Part shown: positions 1 through 12,800 of the stretch, one piece after another
Numbering within the stretch: the first letter of the stretch is position 1
Layout of the letters: the number at the start of each line of letters is the position of its first letter
DNA from: Bagarius yarrelli
Taxonomy: Eukaryota > Chordata > Actinopteri > Siluriformes > Sisoridae
NCBI GenBank assembly: GCA_005784505.1
Contig: VCAZ01000190.1
Coordinates: forward strand, 93,501 to 157,500
DNA: 64,000 nucleotides
Reading direction: 5' to 3'
Position numbers and translations under genes: made by a program
Notes under the pieces: generated by a model
The model's database searches: none
Told to the model about the DNA's origin: nothing
What the model saw: only the letters and a program-made list of their open reading frames with translations

Positions 1-33
1 ATCTTTAATCTCATTTCTGTTTCTGTTATTTAG

Positions 34-3000
34 AGCTCCTGGGTTCTGCTAAGCGGATCAACGTAAACTTTCAGGACACAGACGGGTGAGTAAACACATT
101 CAAACACTTAAACTCACAAATGGGGGACAAATTAAAGAAATATTCAGCATTGATTAACGATCGTGGCTGTAATGAGTCTCCAGCGCAGCTTTAACGCTCC
201 GATCACCAGCAATAAATTGTACTCGTGTAGCGGTTAGGGGGCGGAGTCATCCTGATAGAGGCCACGACCACCAAGATAGAAAAGCTCCAGTATGAATTTT
301 TAAATAATAACATGACTATTGTGTTGATTAAGGGGATTAGTAAATGCAAAGTTTGGTGGGGTCGGTAAAGGTATGGACAGAAAGGGGCATTACACTACAG
401 CAACAAATACAAGACACTGACCGGAGCATGTTTGCCTTGATGTCATAGGATCTCATTTATTTCCTGGTATCCTGATTACAAATAGATAAATTAGGAAAAA
501 GCAAGGGAAAGCAATGCAGATGACTTAGAAAAGCCAAGCATGCACAAAAACGTATGAGCATCGAAGAGCACTTCTACAGTGAGTCGCACCCCAGACAATA
601 TACAGTCAATACAGTCTCCACCAACCTGCATCCCCTCCTACCAGATGAGCTCAACCACTTTTTTGCTCACTTTGACAAAAAGATACACCACACCAAAAAT
701 GCCGATTCCTCCATGGTTGGTCATCCAACGTCATTCTCCGCAACAGGAGGTACGCTCAGCTGGTCCTGATGGCACACCTGGACTGAGGACTTGTGCTGAT
801 CAACTGGTGCAGGTCTTCACTAATATTTTCAACTTGTCCCCACATGTCTAAAGACAACAACACTTATACCAACCGTGTCTGAATGATTTCTGCCCTGTTG
901 TATTCACCCTCAGTGAGAGACTTTGAGAAGCTGGTTCTAAGTAACCTCTTAGCGAGTCTTCTACCTACATTGGACCCACACCAGTTTGTCTACCGTCCAT
1001 ATAGGTCAACAGAGGATGTCATTTCTACTGCTATTCATTTAACTCTCACCCACCTAGACAATAACGATGCCTACATTCGGATGTTGATCACTGACTACAG
1101 TTGTCCCTAGTACACGGCTCGCAAAGCTCAGTGACCTGGTAATCTGTAAATCCATATGCAGTTAGCTTCCAAACAAATAGATCCCAGTCTGTAAGGTTGG
1201 GTAGTCACATATCCTCAGCCATCATCGTGAACACAGGTGTCTCACAAGGCTGTCCGCTGATCCCTCTGCTTTGCTCCCTGTTTACCCATGACCATGACAG
1301 CATAACCCCAACATCTTTATCAAATATACCACAAGGCGATACCACAGTTGTTTGTTGAATCAGCAACAACAATGAATCTGCCTACAGGAAGGAGATGCAA
1401 AGCCTGTCAGCATGGTGTTCTGTAAATGCCCTCCCCCCCTTAAAGCCACAAAGACCAAACACCTCATCGTGGACTTTCAGGAATCTAACAGCAGCAGACT
1501 CTTATCTATCTACATCAAAGAGTCAAAAGTAGAGTGTGCCTCTAGCTTTAAGTTCCTTGGTGTCCATATCTTAGAGTCAGTCTTAGCATCTGAACACCTT
1601 AACTCCTGGTTAGAAAGGCGCTACTGCGTCTTTACGTCCTGAGAAAATTAAGATATCTATCTATAATCTATCCCCCAAGATCCTGACCAACTTTTACAGC
1701 TGTATTATTAAAAGTATCTTGACAAGCTCCATCACAGTGTGGTATAGTGGCTCCACAGTGTGTGAAAAGAAAGTGGTGGCTCATGGTTAAGGTGCTGGAC
1801 TGCCAACTTGAAGATTGTGGGCTCGACTTGTAAATCGCTGTAAAGGATCCTGAGTACATTTGATCACTATCACTGCACCTCAACATCATTTAGCTGTAAT
1901 AAACGGACATTCACTGTCCCCCAGATGAGAATGGGTTCCCCCTTAGGGAGTTTTTTCTTACCACAGTCACCACTGGCTTGCTCAGTAGGGACCACCTTAC
2001 ACTAATAAAGAACAATCTTTCCTTTTTACTGCATTCTGTGTAAAGCTGCTTTGAGACAATGTCCACTGTTAAAAGCGCAATGAATTAAATTGAAAAAACC
2101 CAACGCATCATCATGGCCGAACTACCTGCCATTGAAGGCTCCTTCCACCCAAGTCACAAACTGTTCAACCTCCTTTTGTCCAGGAGCAGATACAGGACCA
2201 TCCGCACCAGGTTATCTATCTATCTATCTATGTATCTATCTATCTATCCATCCATCCATCCATCCACTCTTCCATCCATCCATCCATCCATCCATCCATC
2301 CATCCATCCACTCTTCCATCCATCCATTCATCTATCTATCCATCTATCTATCTATCCACTCTTCCATCCATCCATTCATCTATCTATCCATCTATCCATA
2401 CATTCCTCCATCCATCCATCCCTTAATTTATCCATCCATCCATCCATGCATCCATCCATCTGTGTTTTTTAAGAGATATTTGAGCAAGGCTAGATAAACC
2501 CTTAATGTATTATTATTATTGCTGACATCACGCTTCAAACATATCACTTTTCTATTTATTTATTTTTTTTTTTGTGAAATGAAATTTTACCTTATGAAAG
2601 AGTCTGTGATGTGAACAGACCTGCATGTCCAAGCCTGCAGCTGAACTCAGCGTTCGTGTCTGTTTTTAAACCTTTTCTCTTGTGAGATAATGAAGTGGCC
2701 AACACTTGAATGCGGATGTGCGAATTACACTTCCTACTTGAGAACCGGCGATGCTGGAAATGCGGCGTGTTTCCTTTCTTTTATACCCAACACCAAATTC
2801 ATATCCCCTCAAAAAATAAAAATATTTAAACAATTTCTTCAAAAAAGGGTCAAAAATCAAATGTGGGCTGTATAAAAGACCTCACAATCCAGAATTTTCT
2901 GAATGATTCCAGATGTGATGTTTATATTGACGCTCATGATGTCATACGTTAGCGTTTCTATGGCAACAGGGACTAGTTTCCTGTAAGGAGACAAAAGTGT

Positions 3001-3369
3001 GTTGTTATGAAGATTCGGTATATTAATCAGTAACAATAATTTTCTCATATAATAATTGGCTAATAAGTTGGATGACGGATGTAGTGTGTGTCTGTGTGTG
3101 TGTGTGTGGGTGTGTGTGGTTGTAGCTAATGAAAGTAGGTCAGAGTCTGGTGCTGAGATTGTCAGTTGGGGAGCGGAGAAAAAGAACAAACAAATCTGTG
3201 TGTTTGTGTGTAGAAGATGGTATTTGTTTAAAAAGATCTGTGTGTGTGTGTGTGTGTGTTGCAGGCTCTCGGCTCTTCACTACGCTGCTTTAAACGGTAA
3301 TACAGAGCTAATAGCTCTGCTGCTGGAGTCACAAGCTGTCGTTGATATCAAAGATCAGAAAGGTGAAAG

Positions 3370-3426
<57 letters not shown>

Positions 3427-6400
3427 CTCTCTCTCTCTCTGTCTACTCTTTATTTACTATTCATGACCTCCTTTGTTATCAACTATCAGGGATGCGACCG
3501 CTACACTATGCTGCCTGGCAGGGAAAATGCGAGCCAATGAAAATGCTGCTGAAGGCGGGATCGTCTGTCAACAGCCAATCAGATGAGGGACAGATTCCGC
3601 TGCACCTCTCATCCCAGCACGGCCATTACAATGGAGTGAGTCGCCAAAATTAATAAACAAAAACCCAGATTATAAAGTGTGCTGAATATAAACCTTTCCA
3701 GAATAACATCACTGTTGCCCTCTGGTGGTCTGGCAGGGCAACTTCCAAATACCCATAACTATAATAGACTCAGCTTCGATTTAATCTGCTGTTCCCCTAT
3801 CTTATTTATATATCTAAGCTGTTTTTTGCTTTTAGATTTCTCCTGTATTACATTTGATAGAATCTAGACAATAAAAAGTAATTGGAAGAACTGACTGAGG
3901 AACTTGACTCTGAAGTTGCATGTTTAGGTTCAGGTCATGGTAAAGTTGGTGTTTTTTATTGTAGAGTGAGATGCTGTTGCAGCACCAGTCCAACCCCTGC
4001 ATCCGGGATCACGCGGGAAAAACGCCTCTGGACCTGGCCTGCGAATTCGGTCGCGTCTCGGTCAGTTTCTCGTCGCCACTCCTCAATTTTTGAGATGTTT
4101 ATGCGAGCTAAAGGATTTCTGTGTGTTGTAGGTGGTGCAGCTACTCCTGAACAGCAACATGTGCGGTGCTATGCTGGAGCCGAAGCCTTCGGATCCCAAC
4201 GGCGTCAGCCCGCTTCACCTGGCCGCCAAAAATGGACACATCGACATCATCAAGTGAGAGACGAGCGCTAAATCCCGCCCTTTTATACTCTCAAAGCTGA
4301 GACTGCAGATGACCAGAACAGGGCTAGCATCGATGCCAGCTAATAGGCTAAACCATGTGATTAGGAGATAATAGCACTACATAGGATAGAGTTAAATTAA
4401 AACTGTGCTGATGTGAATGTGAAGATGTTAGGGGTTTAAAGTGTAAAAGGTCAGGAGTTTGGTTTTGGAAGAGCAGTGATTGGTCCTCTGAGTGTTAGCT
4501 GGTCCGAATGAAAAAAATATTTCAGTTTTAGGTGAATTTTAATTACGTGAATCACAGCACTTTCTTCATTCAGACTGGTCGGAAGGTGTGCGCGTTTAAA
4601 TATGCTCGTATAGTTAGTGTACTTGTATAGTTTGTTATTTTACATTTTTTAGAAGTCACCTGTTACAGACAGTGGGTATGTGCTGTGTTTATTAAAAAAA
4701 TCTACATTTTCAGTTTTATAAACTTAACAATAAAAGGAATAGAGGGGGAAGTGGTGGCGCAGTGGTTAAGTTGGACTATTAACTTGAGGACCTGGGTTCG
4801 ATTCCCAGCTCCACCAAGCCACCACTGCTGGGTCCCTGATTAAGGCCATTAACCCCCAGTTGCTCAGTTGTATAACAAGGAATATTGTATGTCGCTCTGG
4901 ATAAGGATGTCTGCCAAATGCTGCAATTGTAAATAGAGAGCTGTAGAATAAAGCATTCACAAGCATCACAGGTAACCCTAAAGCAATAAAAAGCACAATA
5001 TTTCTAACAGATAAAACAACCGTATGTACAGTCTACATGTTCTGTATGTTTCACTTTTTTATTTTTATTTAAATCTGAAATAAAAGAGCAGCATGGTGGC
5101 TTAGTGTTTAGCACTGTTGCCTCTCAGTAAGAAGGTCCTGGGTTCGATTACCCAGCAGGGGTCTTTCTGTGTGGAGTTTGTATGTTCTCCCTGTGTTTGT
5201 GTGTGTTTACTCCGGGTTCTCCGATTTTCTCACACAGTCCAAAAACATGTATGTTTGATTGATTAGTGATTCTATATTGCTCATAGGAGTGTGTGTGTGT
5301 GGCCCTGTGATGGACTGGCGACCTGTCCAGGGTGTCCCCCTCCTGTCTTTCTTCCTTTCAGAGACGGCTGGGATAGACTCTAATAGATCCCCGTGACCAG
5401 AAACTATAGAATAAGCGGCTATAGAAGATGAATAAATGAATAGATCCTAAATTAACAATTTCACCAGTAAAAGAACCCATCCCGAATGTGGATCGTCTGT
5501 AAACTCCTGGAGCTGCACAGGTTATTTAATCCACTTCAATTACTGAATCGAGATTAAAAGTTCTTACTAAAATCCGAGTCGGAGCCAAGCGGAATCACCA
5601 GACGATATAAAGAGGCCGCGGTTGCAAATGAAGGCCTTCTATAAATAGGGCTCCGGCTAATTAGTGGCTCGTACAGGGTAGCGCTCGAAATAAGTCATAA
5701 ACACGCTCAGCCTTGCTGCAAGGGCAGAGGAACCGTCATGAGAAACCTGTACCTAGTAAATGCCAGATCTCTGAAATATCGCTCAATTCCTCAACTGTAA
5801 AAGATTGAGGGGAAAGTTTAATGTTGTGAACCTGCAACTAATAACTTAGTTATTAGATATAATTCTCGTTAGCATCAGAAACATCCAGTTTTAGCACAAA
5901 AACACTACGAATTAAACAGTTTTTCGAGTCCTAACTGTTTTTCTGTACATATGTAAATAATACACACCTGGCAACCCTGTATCCATGTGCCCATTTAAGA
6001 CGGTGGGTCTTACATTACTGCGCATTTTTCTTTATTAATAATATGGGGGGGAAGTGGTGGCTCATGGTTAAGGTGTTGGATTACCAACCCGAAGGCTGTG
6101 GGTTCGATTCCCAGCTCCACCAAACCACCCCAATTGCTCAGTTGTATAACAAGGGATATTGTAAGTCACTCTGGATAAGAGCGTCTGCCAAATACTGCAA
6201 TAATGTATATATATATATATACTGTGAACACTTGTAGGTATTGAGTTCATCTAAAAATGCTAGTTCTAGAATACTAGCCTGAAATTAGCAAAAAAAACAT
6301 ATTTTCTTTTTTTATGCTGAGTTTACACTGCACCATTTTAGCCTCTGATTTTTACTCGCTGACTTGCTTGCCTTACTTCTGTGTAACACACCAATTTGCA

Positions 6401-8286
6401 GCAGTTCTTTCTGTTGTTAAGTCATGCAGTGCATAATCCAGTGGTGGGCGGTGCATTTGGTAGCTGGTCCTTCAGTGTGGATTTACCCTGACTAATACAC
6501 CTTGTAACACCCCCACTATCCCATCCCAATTATAGAAACACATCAATACTAAACAAACACACAATATAACACGGCGTGGAATTACAGACAGAGAGACAAG
6601 AAAGCCGTTAACACACAACTCCAAACCTCTACACTACAACCACAACTGTACCACCTACAACATCTGGAGCAGTTCAGAATCAATATTTATCTTAATATTA
6701 ATATAACATCATTAATCATTAAACATTACAGATATCAATCAAATCTATCAGACATTTAAAGGCTGTAAGTCAGTGTTACCGCTCGGCGCCGCTGGTCTGG
6801 AAGTGGGGAATAAACTCTTTCCTGCACTGAGACAAGCTAGTTATATAAATAAATAAATATAAATATTTAACTTCATTGTCATTTTGCAGGGTACGTGTAC
6901 AAAGCCAATGAAATGCAGTGTTTTTTTTTTTTTCGCATATCCCATCTTAGTAAGTTGGGGGTCAGAGCGCAGGGTCAGCTATGATACAGCGCCCCCTGGA
7001 GCACGAAGGGTTAAGGGTCTTGCAAAAGGACCCAACAGTGGTTGGCTTGAACCCAGGTGTTTCTGGTCTTCAGATCAGCAACTCAACTCAGCACCTTAAC
7101 CATTTGAGCCACCACTGCCCCCAAAATCTTCAGGATGCTGAACTCTCCTCACCATCTACAACTTTTCTGGAAAAATCCACTTTAAATACGTATTTTTAAG
7201 TATGTTTTAATACAATTAATACAATTTAATGGAACAAATATTAGAATTTAGGTTGTAAATGTAGGTCAGTGATTCTGATAGAGTGCAACGGAGGGCAACA
7301 GCGAGACTTTCTTTGCATTTTAGTCCATGTGCCCAGTGTTTGTGTAGGTCTTGTCATGTGTCTCCCCTGTGTCATGTTTTCATTGTGTTTCTCTTGTAGT
7401 TGATTTCCCCCTGTTAGGTTTAGTATTTATACCCCTGTGTGTTCCAGTCTGTCGTTGTCTTTCTTTCTTGCATGTCACAATCGATGTCTTGTTATGTTTC
7501 TTAATCACGTTTATGGTCATGTTCATGGTTTAGTTTATGTCACATCTGTTTGTGTTAAGTTTAGTTTTAAGTTTTTGTGTTTTTTAAGTTCTTTGTTGTT
7601 TGTTTGACTTTTGTTAAATTTAAATAAACTGCATTTGCATCCAAATTCAACCTACGACTATTACAACGTCTATTAAGATTTTTTTAGGCCCAAAAGCTAC
7701 AGGCACAAATGCACATGGAGCCTTGCTGTGTTTGCAGGAGATATGGGAATAAATCCCAAGCCTTGTGTGTATGTGTGTGTGTGTGTGTTATTCAGGTTGC
7801 TAATCCAAGCTGGCATAGACATAAACCGGCAGACAAAATCTGGCACGGCGCTGCATGAGGCTGCGCTCTGCGGGAAAACCGACGCCGTCCGTCTTCTTCT
7901 AGACGTGAGTCATGAATTTCCTTCAATGTTTGGACTTTTAAATGTTATATAAAATATGCAAAAAACATATGTATAATCTATAATTAAATATGGAGAAAAC
8001 ATGTAAAAATATAATCACTGATAAATAAAATGTAATAAAAAGCAGATAAAATAACCAAAGAATTATTTATAACAGTGTAATAAGCAGATTACTGTAGTAT
8101 AAATAACTCTATAACAAACTGCTCATTTTAAATATAGAAATTTAAAAGAAATATTTATGTTACTTAATTCGTTTCAGAGTGGCATCAGTGCCAGTGTGAG
8201 GAACACGTACTGCCAGACGGCACTGGACATTGTAAACCAGTTTACCACAACGCAGGCCAGCCGAGAGATCAAACAGATGCTGAGAG
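34..8286 (+). CDS. caskin1: caskin1 exons for the ankyrin-repeat block
   Basis: Seven exons (34-85, 3265-3362, 3490-3635, 3965-4060, 4132-4253, 7796-7904, 8178-8286) encode a run of ankyrin repeats. Successive hallmarks are SALHYAALNGNTELIALLLE, RPLHYAAWQGKCEPMKMLLK, IPLHLSSQHGHYN, TPLDLACEFGRVSVVQLLL, SPLHLAAKNGHIDIIKLLIQ and TALHEAALCGKTDAVRLLLD. These match the start of caskin proteins. Introns between them hold a nested LINE/SINE (0.5-2.2 kb), a CA tract and two SINE families (4.7-7.1 kb). The first exon begins in phase 1, so at least one coding exon lies upstream. Confidence 0.92.
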
Positions 8287-8292
8287 GTATGA

Positions 8293-8352
<60 letters not shown>

Positions 8353-9655
8353 ATGGGTATCATTTATCCTACTTGGATTTTACCAACCTAAAGTCCTCCA
8401 GTGTTCAGCTCATTTAGTGCAACGTTGCCCCCCAGCCCAGTGCACCAGTTAGAGTTTACTGCAGTTCCTGTTTTGACCACTGAGTTCAATAATACTCTAA
8501 AGCGCAAATGATCATCAATCTAAATAGAGAGGGTTGTGTCAGGAAGGGCAAATCTAAATATGCAAATCATCTGTCAGAATTTAATACCAGATCGGTCAAG
8601 GCCCGGGTTAACAACGACCGCCACCCGCACTGCTGGCCTACAGGGTGCCGGCGGAGATTGGGCTACTGTTGGCCAAAGGAGGAAAAAAGGTAAGAAACAA
8701 AGTTAGGATGGCTTTGAAGAGAATGAAAAGAGGAAAGGCAGTTGGACCTGATGAGGTACCGGTGGAAGTGTGGAAATGTCTAGGAGAGGCAGCAGTGGAA
8801 TTTCTTACCTGATTGTTTCATGGGATTTTAGTGAGTGAGAAGATGCCTGAGAAATGGAAGAGGAGTGTAATGGTGCCTATCTTTAAGAACAAGGGTGATG
8901 TGCAGAGTTGCAACAACTACAGAGTTGATGAGTCACACAATGAAGGTATGGGAAAGAGTAGTGGAAGCCAGGTTAGGGAGAGTAGGAGATTTTTTTGAGC
9001 TGCAGTATGGCTTTATGCCCAGAAAGAGCACTACAGATGCAATCTTTGCTCTGAGAATGCTGACGGAGAAGTACAGAGAGGTTGTGATATAAAACGAAGC
9101 CTGCTTTTACACATAAGCATAAATGAGACATCACGTACAAAGATGATCACATACATTAGCCATGTTGTGTGTGTGTGTGTGTACATGCAGATGCCTCTGC
9201 GGCCATGCAGGTGCGAGCACTTAAAGACTACTGCAACAACTACGACCTGACAAGCCTTAACATCAAAGCAGGCGACATCATCACGGTAATTGTGTCACCC
9301 AGAATGCAACAAAATTGGTTTAAAAATGACCTGTTCTGCAATAAGCATTAGTGAACGGAATTAACACACACTGCCATCTGCTGGATTTACTGGAATATGA
9401 TGATTTATTACTATAATAGATTTTGTTTTTAGGTCCTGGAACAGCACTCTGATGGCCGCTGGAAAGGGTGTATCCACGACAACCGTACAGGAAATGACCG
9501 TGTTGGATACTTCCCCTCTAACATGGTGGAGGTCATCAAGAGGGCAGGTACGCCACAGTGTAGTCACTTGACCGTTTTTGTGGTCATATGACCGCCACTG
9601 CTGTCTTAGTTCAAACTAATTCATCCATACGCTACACGCAACCTCTCAGTGCTTT

Positions 9656-9691
<36 letters not shown>

Positions 9692-9828
9692 AAGAGATGG
9701 AAAAGTGTGTGTATTCGAGAAGAGATGCTTTCATGTGTCTCACACAGATTAAATTAATGACAAAAAACAATAATATATGAATAAATAACATGTTGATGGG
9801 TAATCTGTTGTGGGAAGATACAGTAGAG

Positions 9829-9870
<42 letters not shown>

Positions 9871-12800
9871 ACTCACCACCTGTAAGCGTGCAGCACTTCC
9901 ACACAGTGATTTTAATTACAATGGTCAGTCGGACGGGGGGAGAGAGAGCGAGATGGAAGGATGATTAGAAGTGAAAAGACGATTATATCCAGTTGTGTCT
10001 TCGTTTCCATTCTTCTTTTTCCTTCCTCTCACGTCATCCTTTCATCTAGAAACACACAATATAATGCACGCTGACAAACCATTTGCTGAACGAAGTGAGA
10101 TTCATACTTTTGGTTTCTTTGGTGCCTCAGGTCTACCACATGTAAGCGTTTTCACACCCTTTTGGGTCCTCAGGTGGGGGTAAAAATAAAACTCACCCAA
10201 AGAGGACACTTTCTCCTTTTAGTCTCTCGAAACTGTTTATTGGCTCAGTTTTTCTGCTTTTCAGTTTAGCAACTTGTGTCTACAACAAAAAAAAAAAACT
10301 ATGCTGAAACACGGAATAAATGACACATCTTGCTGCACAGTTTGTTTTCTGCAGCTCAAATTTATAGCCTCTGTCCGAAATCGTGTACTTGCATACTATA
10401 TAGGGTGCAAAACTGAGTATGTAAGGTGAGTAGTATGTCTGCATCTTTAATATATATAACAATAACAACATGCAAATGTGTGTGTAAAGGACCCGGATAA
10501 TCTATTACTTAAGATAAACTGATATACTTTATACGGTATATACCTTAATTCATCTCACATTGGGGAAATTTGCGCCCGGATTCTGAAGTACACATACAAT
10601 GGACACTTTACTATCCCATGACCCCGCCGTAAAAGTGGCTAGTAGGTATTTAAAGAAATAGCATCGTTGTAGTTAAATTACACTTGTTTAAAATCATCCA
10701 CATTAAACATTATCCAACTTTAAATTTATTCTGCTGTGCCGTCGTATATTTAACGTTAAATGTTAACTGTTAAATGGCGGCTGTAGTACATCCGAATTTT
10801 CATTCATAGTATGGGTACACACACATTCATAGTATGGGGGCCCAACAGTGGCAGTTTGCTGGTGCTGGGAAATAAACCCTCTCGATCAGCAGTCCAACAC
10901 TTTAACCACTGAACTTCCACTTTATTAAAGGATGCTCTTAGCTCAGTTTCTGTTTGAGCTTCATCCCCTTTAAATAGAGACCTTATGATAGACCCAGGAC
11001 TCACTGGAGAGGTTATAGTATGCTGCTGGTTTGCAAACATCCTGGGGTTTAAACTAACTATGAGAAGATGAAGGAGACATCTGGACTTTATTTCTAATGT
11101 TACCCCTGATGAATCTTTTGGTTGATGAAACCTCTCACCAGAAAAAGTTAAATAAAATAAATAAAAGAATTGTATGCAGCAATTCTCAAACCAAAAGTAT
11201 TAATTTTGCTTTCTTTTGGCTTAGAAAATGGATAAATAGGTGTAAAAGGACCCTTAGTTTAAAAATCCACGCATATCCCTAGCTTTCACTGTACATACAT
11301 GACTCTCTGAGACATGCAATGCTACATATCTTTTTAGATGATTGATGTTAGTCTATCTTTAGAGTTATTTGGCATCGGAATGGTGTTTTCTTGTAGCAGT
11401 AAACACACTTTTTGATTTTCTCCTTGCATGTTCTTCAGTACTCTCTTTTCATTTAGGAAATTCTAAGGATCTATAAAGTTTAGTGCCTAGAGATAGCTGT
11501 TTTTTTTTCTTGAACATGTTTTATTTTGTGTTTCCTTTCCTTGTCGTGTTGTGTTGTTTGGTGTTATTTGTGTTACTATTCCCGTCGTGCCCAGGACCCT
11601 CTACTCAGCACTATCTTAAGATACACATTCGTCCGCCGGCAATTGGCTCAGTTGCCATGGTGAATGGTGACTCCCACATTCTCTCTCTTCCTCTGACCTC
11701 TCTGCCCCCTCCTTCCTTCCTGATCTCTTCCCATCAGCCCCTGTTCACCTCATTCGGGTATAACACACCCACCTGCAGCTCATTTGCGTTCGAACCGCCC
11801 TCCTCCCACAAAGAGGGGCCAAAAAGAGAGAAAGGTACAAACACACACGAGTGCACACATACACACACATTGCTTTTTTTAATGTTTAGCTTAAGCTTAA
11901 GATTTATCTTTTTATCTGTAAAAGTGTAAATGTACAAACAAAAATTGGGGCCAGATTATGTTTGCATGTTGATTTGTTGTTCAGTTTGTTAATTAACAAT
12001 GAAACTGTAATCTGATTTAAAACACATACAAACCTTTATCTACCCCCCCCCCCCCGCCCCCCCAAGAAGGCGATAGCAATTTTGCTTTGAATGAGAGATT
12101 TAACTAATTTCGGCTGTATTACCACTGCAGATCTTAATGCCCGATTCCGATTTTGTGATTTTTTTTTTTCCATTTTTTTCAACAACCCGCTTACACCCGC
12201 TTTTAAAACTGACCTGTATCCAATAGCTGAATTTACACTATACCCGGCAAAACAACCCAATGTAGACGTACTAACTGGAAAAGGGAGGAAAAATGGCGCA
12301 ATAATCAACGGTTGTAATGGACAAAGTTGATATTTTATTTGTTTTGATAGTGTTATTTGTTCATTTTTATGTTTATTTAGTATTTTGCTTTTCAATGCTA
12401 TCTTTAGGTGGCAAAAACAGAAGCGAACCCATGTTTTAGCCTAGAAAAAGGAAGCATTATTAATTATATTTTTTCGGTAGTGCAACAAAAATAATGAATA
12501 TCAAAATGCACAGTTGCGCTAAGTAACATATATTGCTGTAACTCAGTGCATTAACTCAGTGTCCACCTGAGTTAACGTCATGCGTTAGTGACAGGAATAA
12601 ATCCAATCTGTCTGTTTACATGGCTGACACAAATGCAGGTATACGATATCCAATTTTTCAACACAAATGAATAAGGCCTGAAACTGGACTGAAAATAACA
12701 GAATCCTTGTGATTCCCAGTGCTTCCTGCTTACGGGGCAGGGTGGCTCAAATGGTTAAGGTGCTGAGTTGTTAATCTGAAGACCAGAAACACCTGGGTTC

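Noticed and set aside
2090..2497. Frames reading Ile-His-Pro-Ser repeats as possible antifreeze-like or repeat proteins
   Set aside because: Pure ATCC/ATCT tetranucleotide translation; the same pattern appears at 59.9-60.3 kb and 61.5-61.9 kb.
4744..4830. tRNA genes at the SINE heads
   Set aside because: A- and B-box-like motifs are present, but cloverleaf arms do not form and the same heads recur many times as SINEs.
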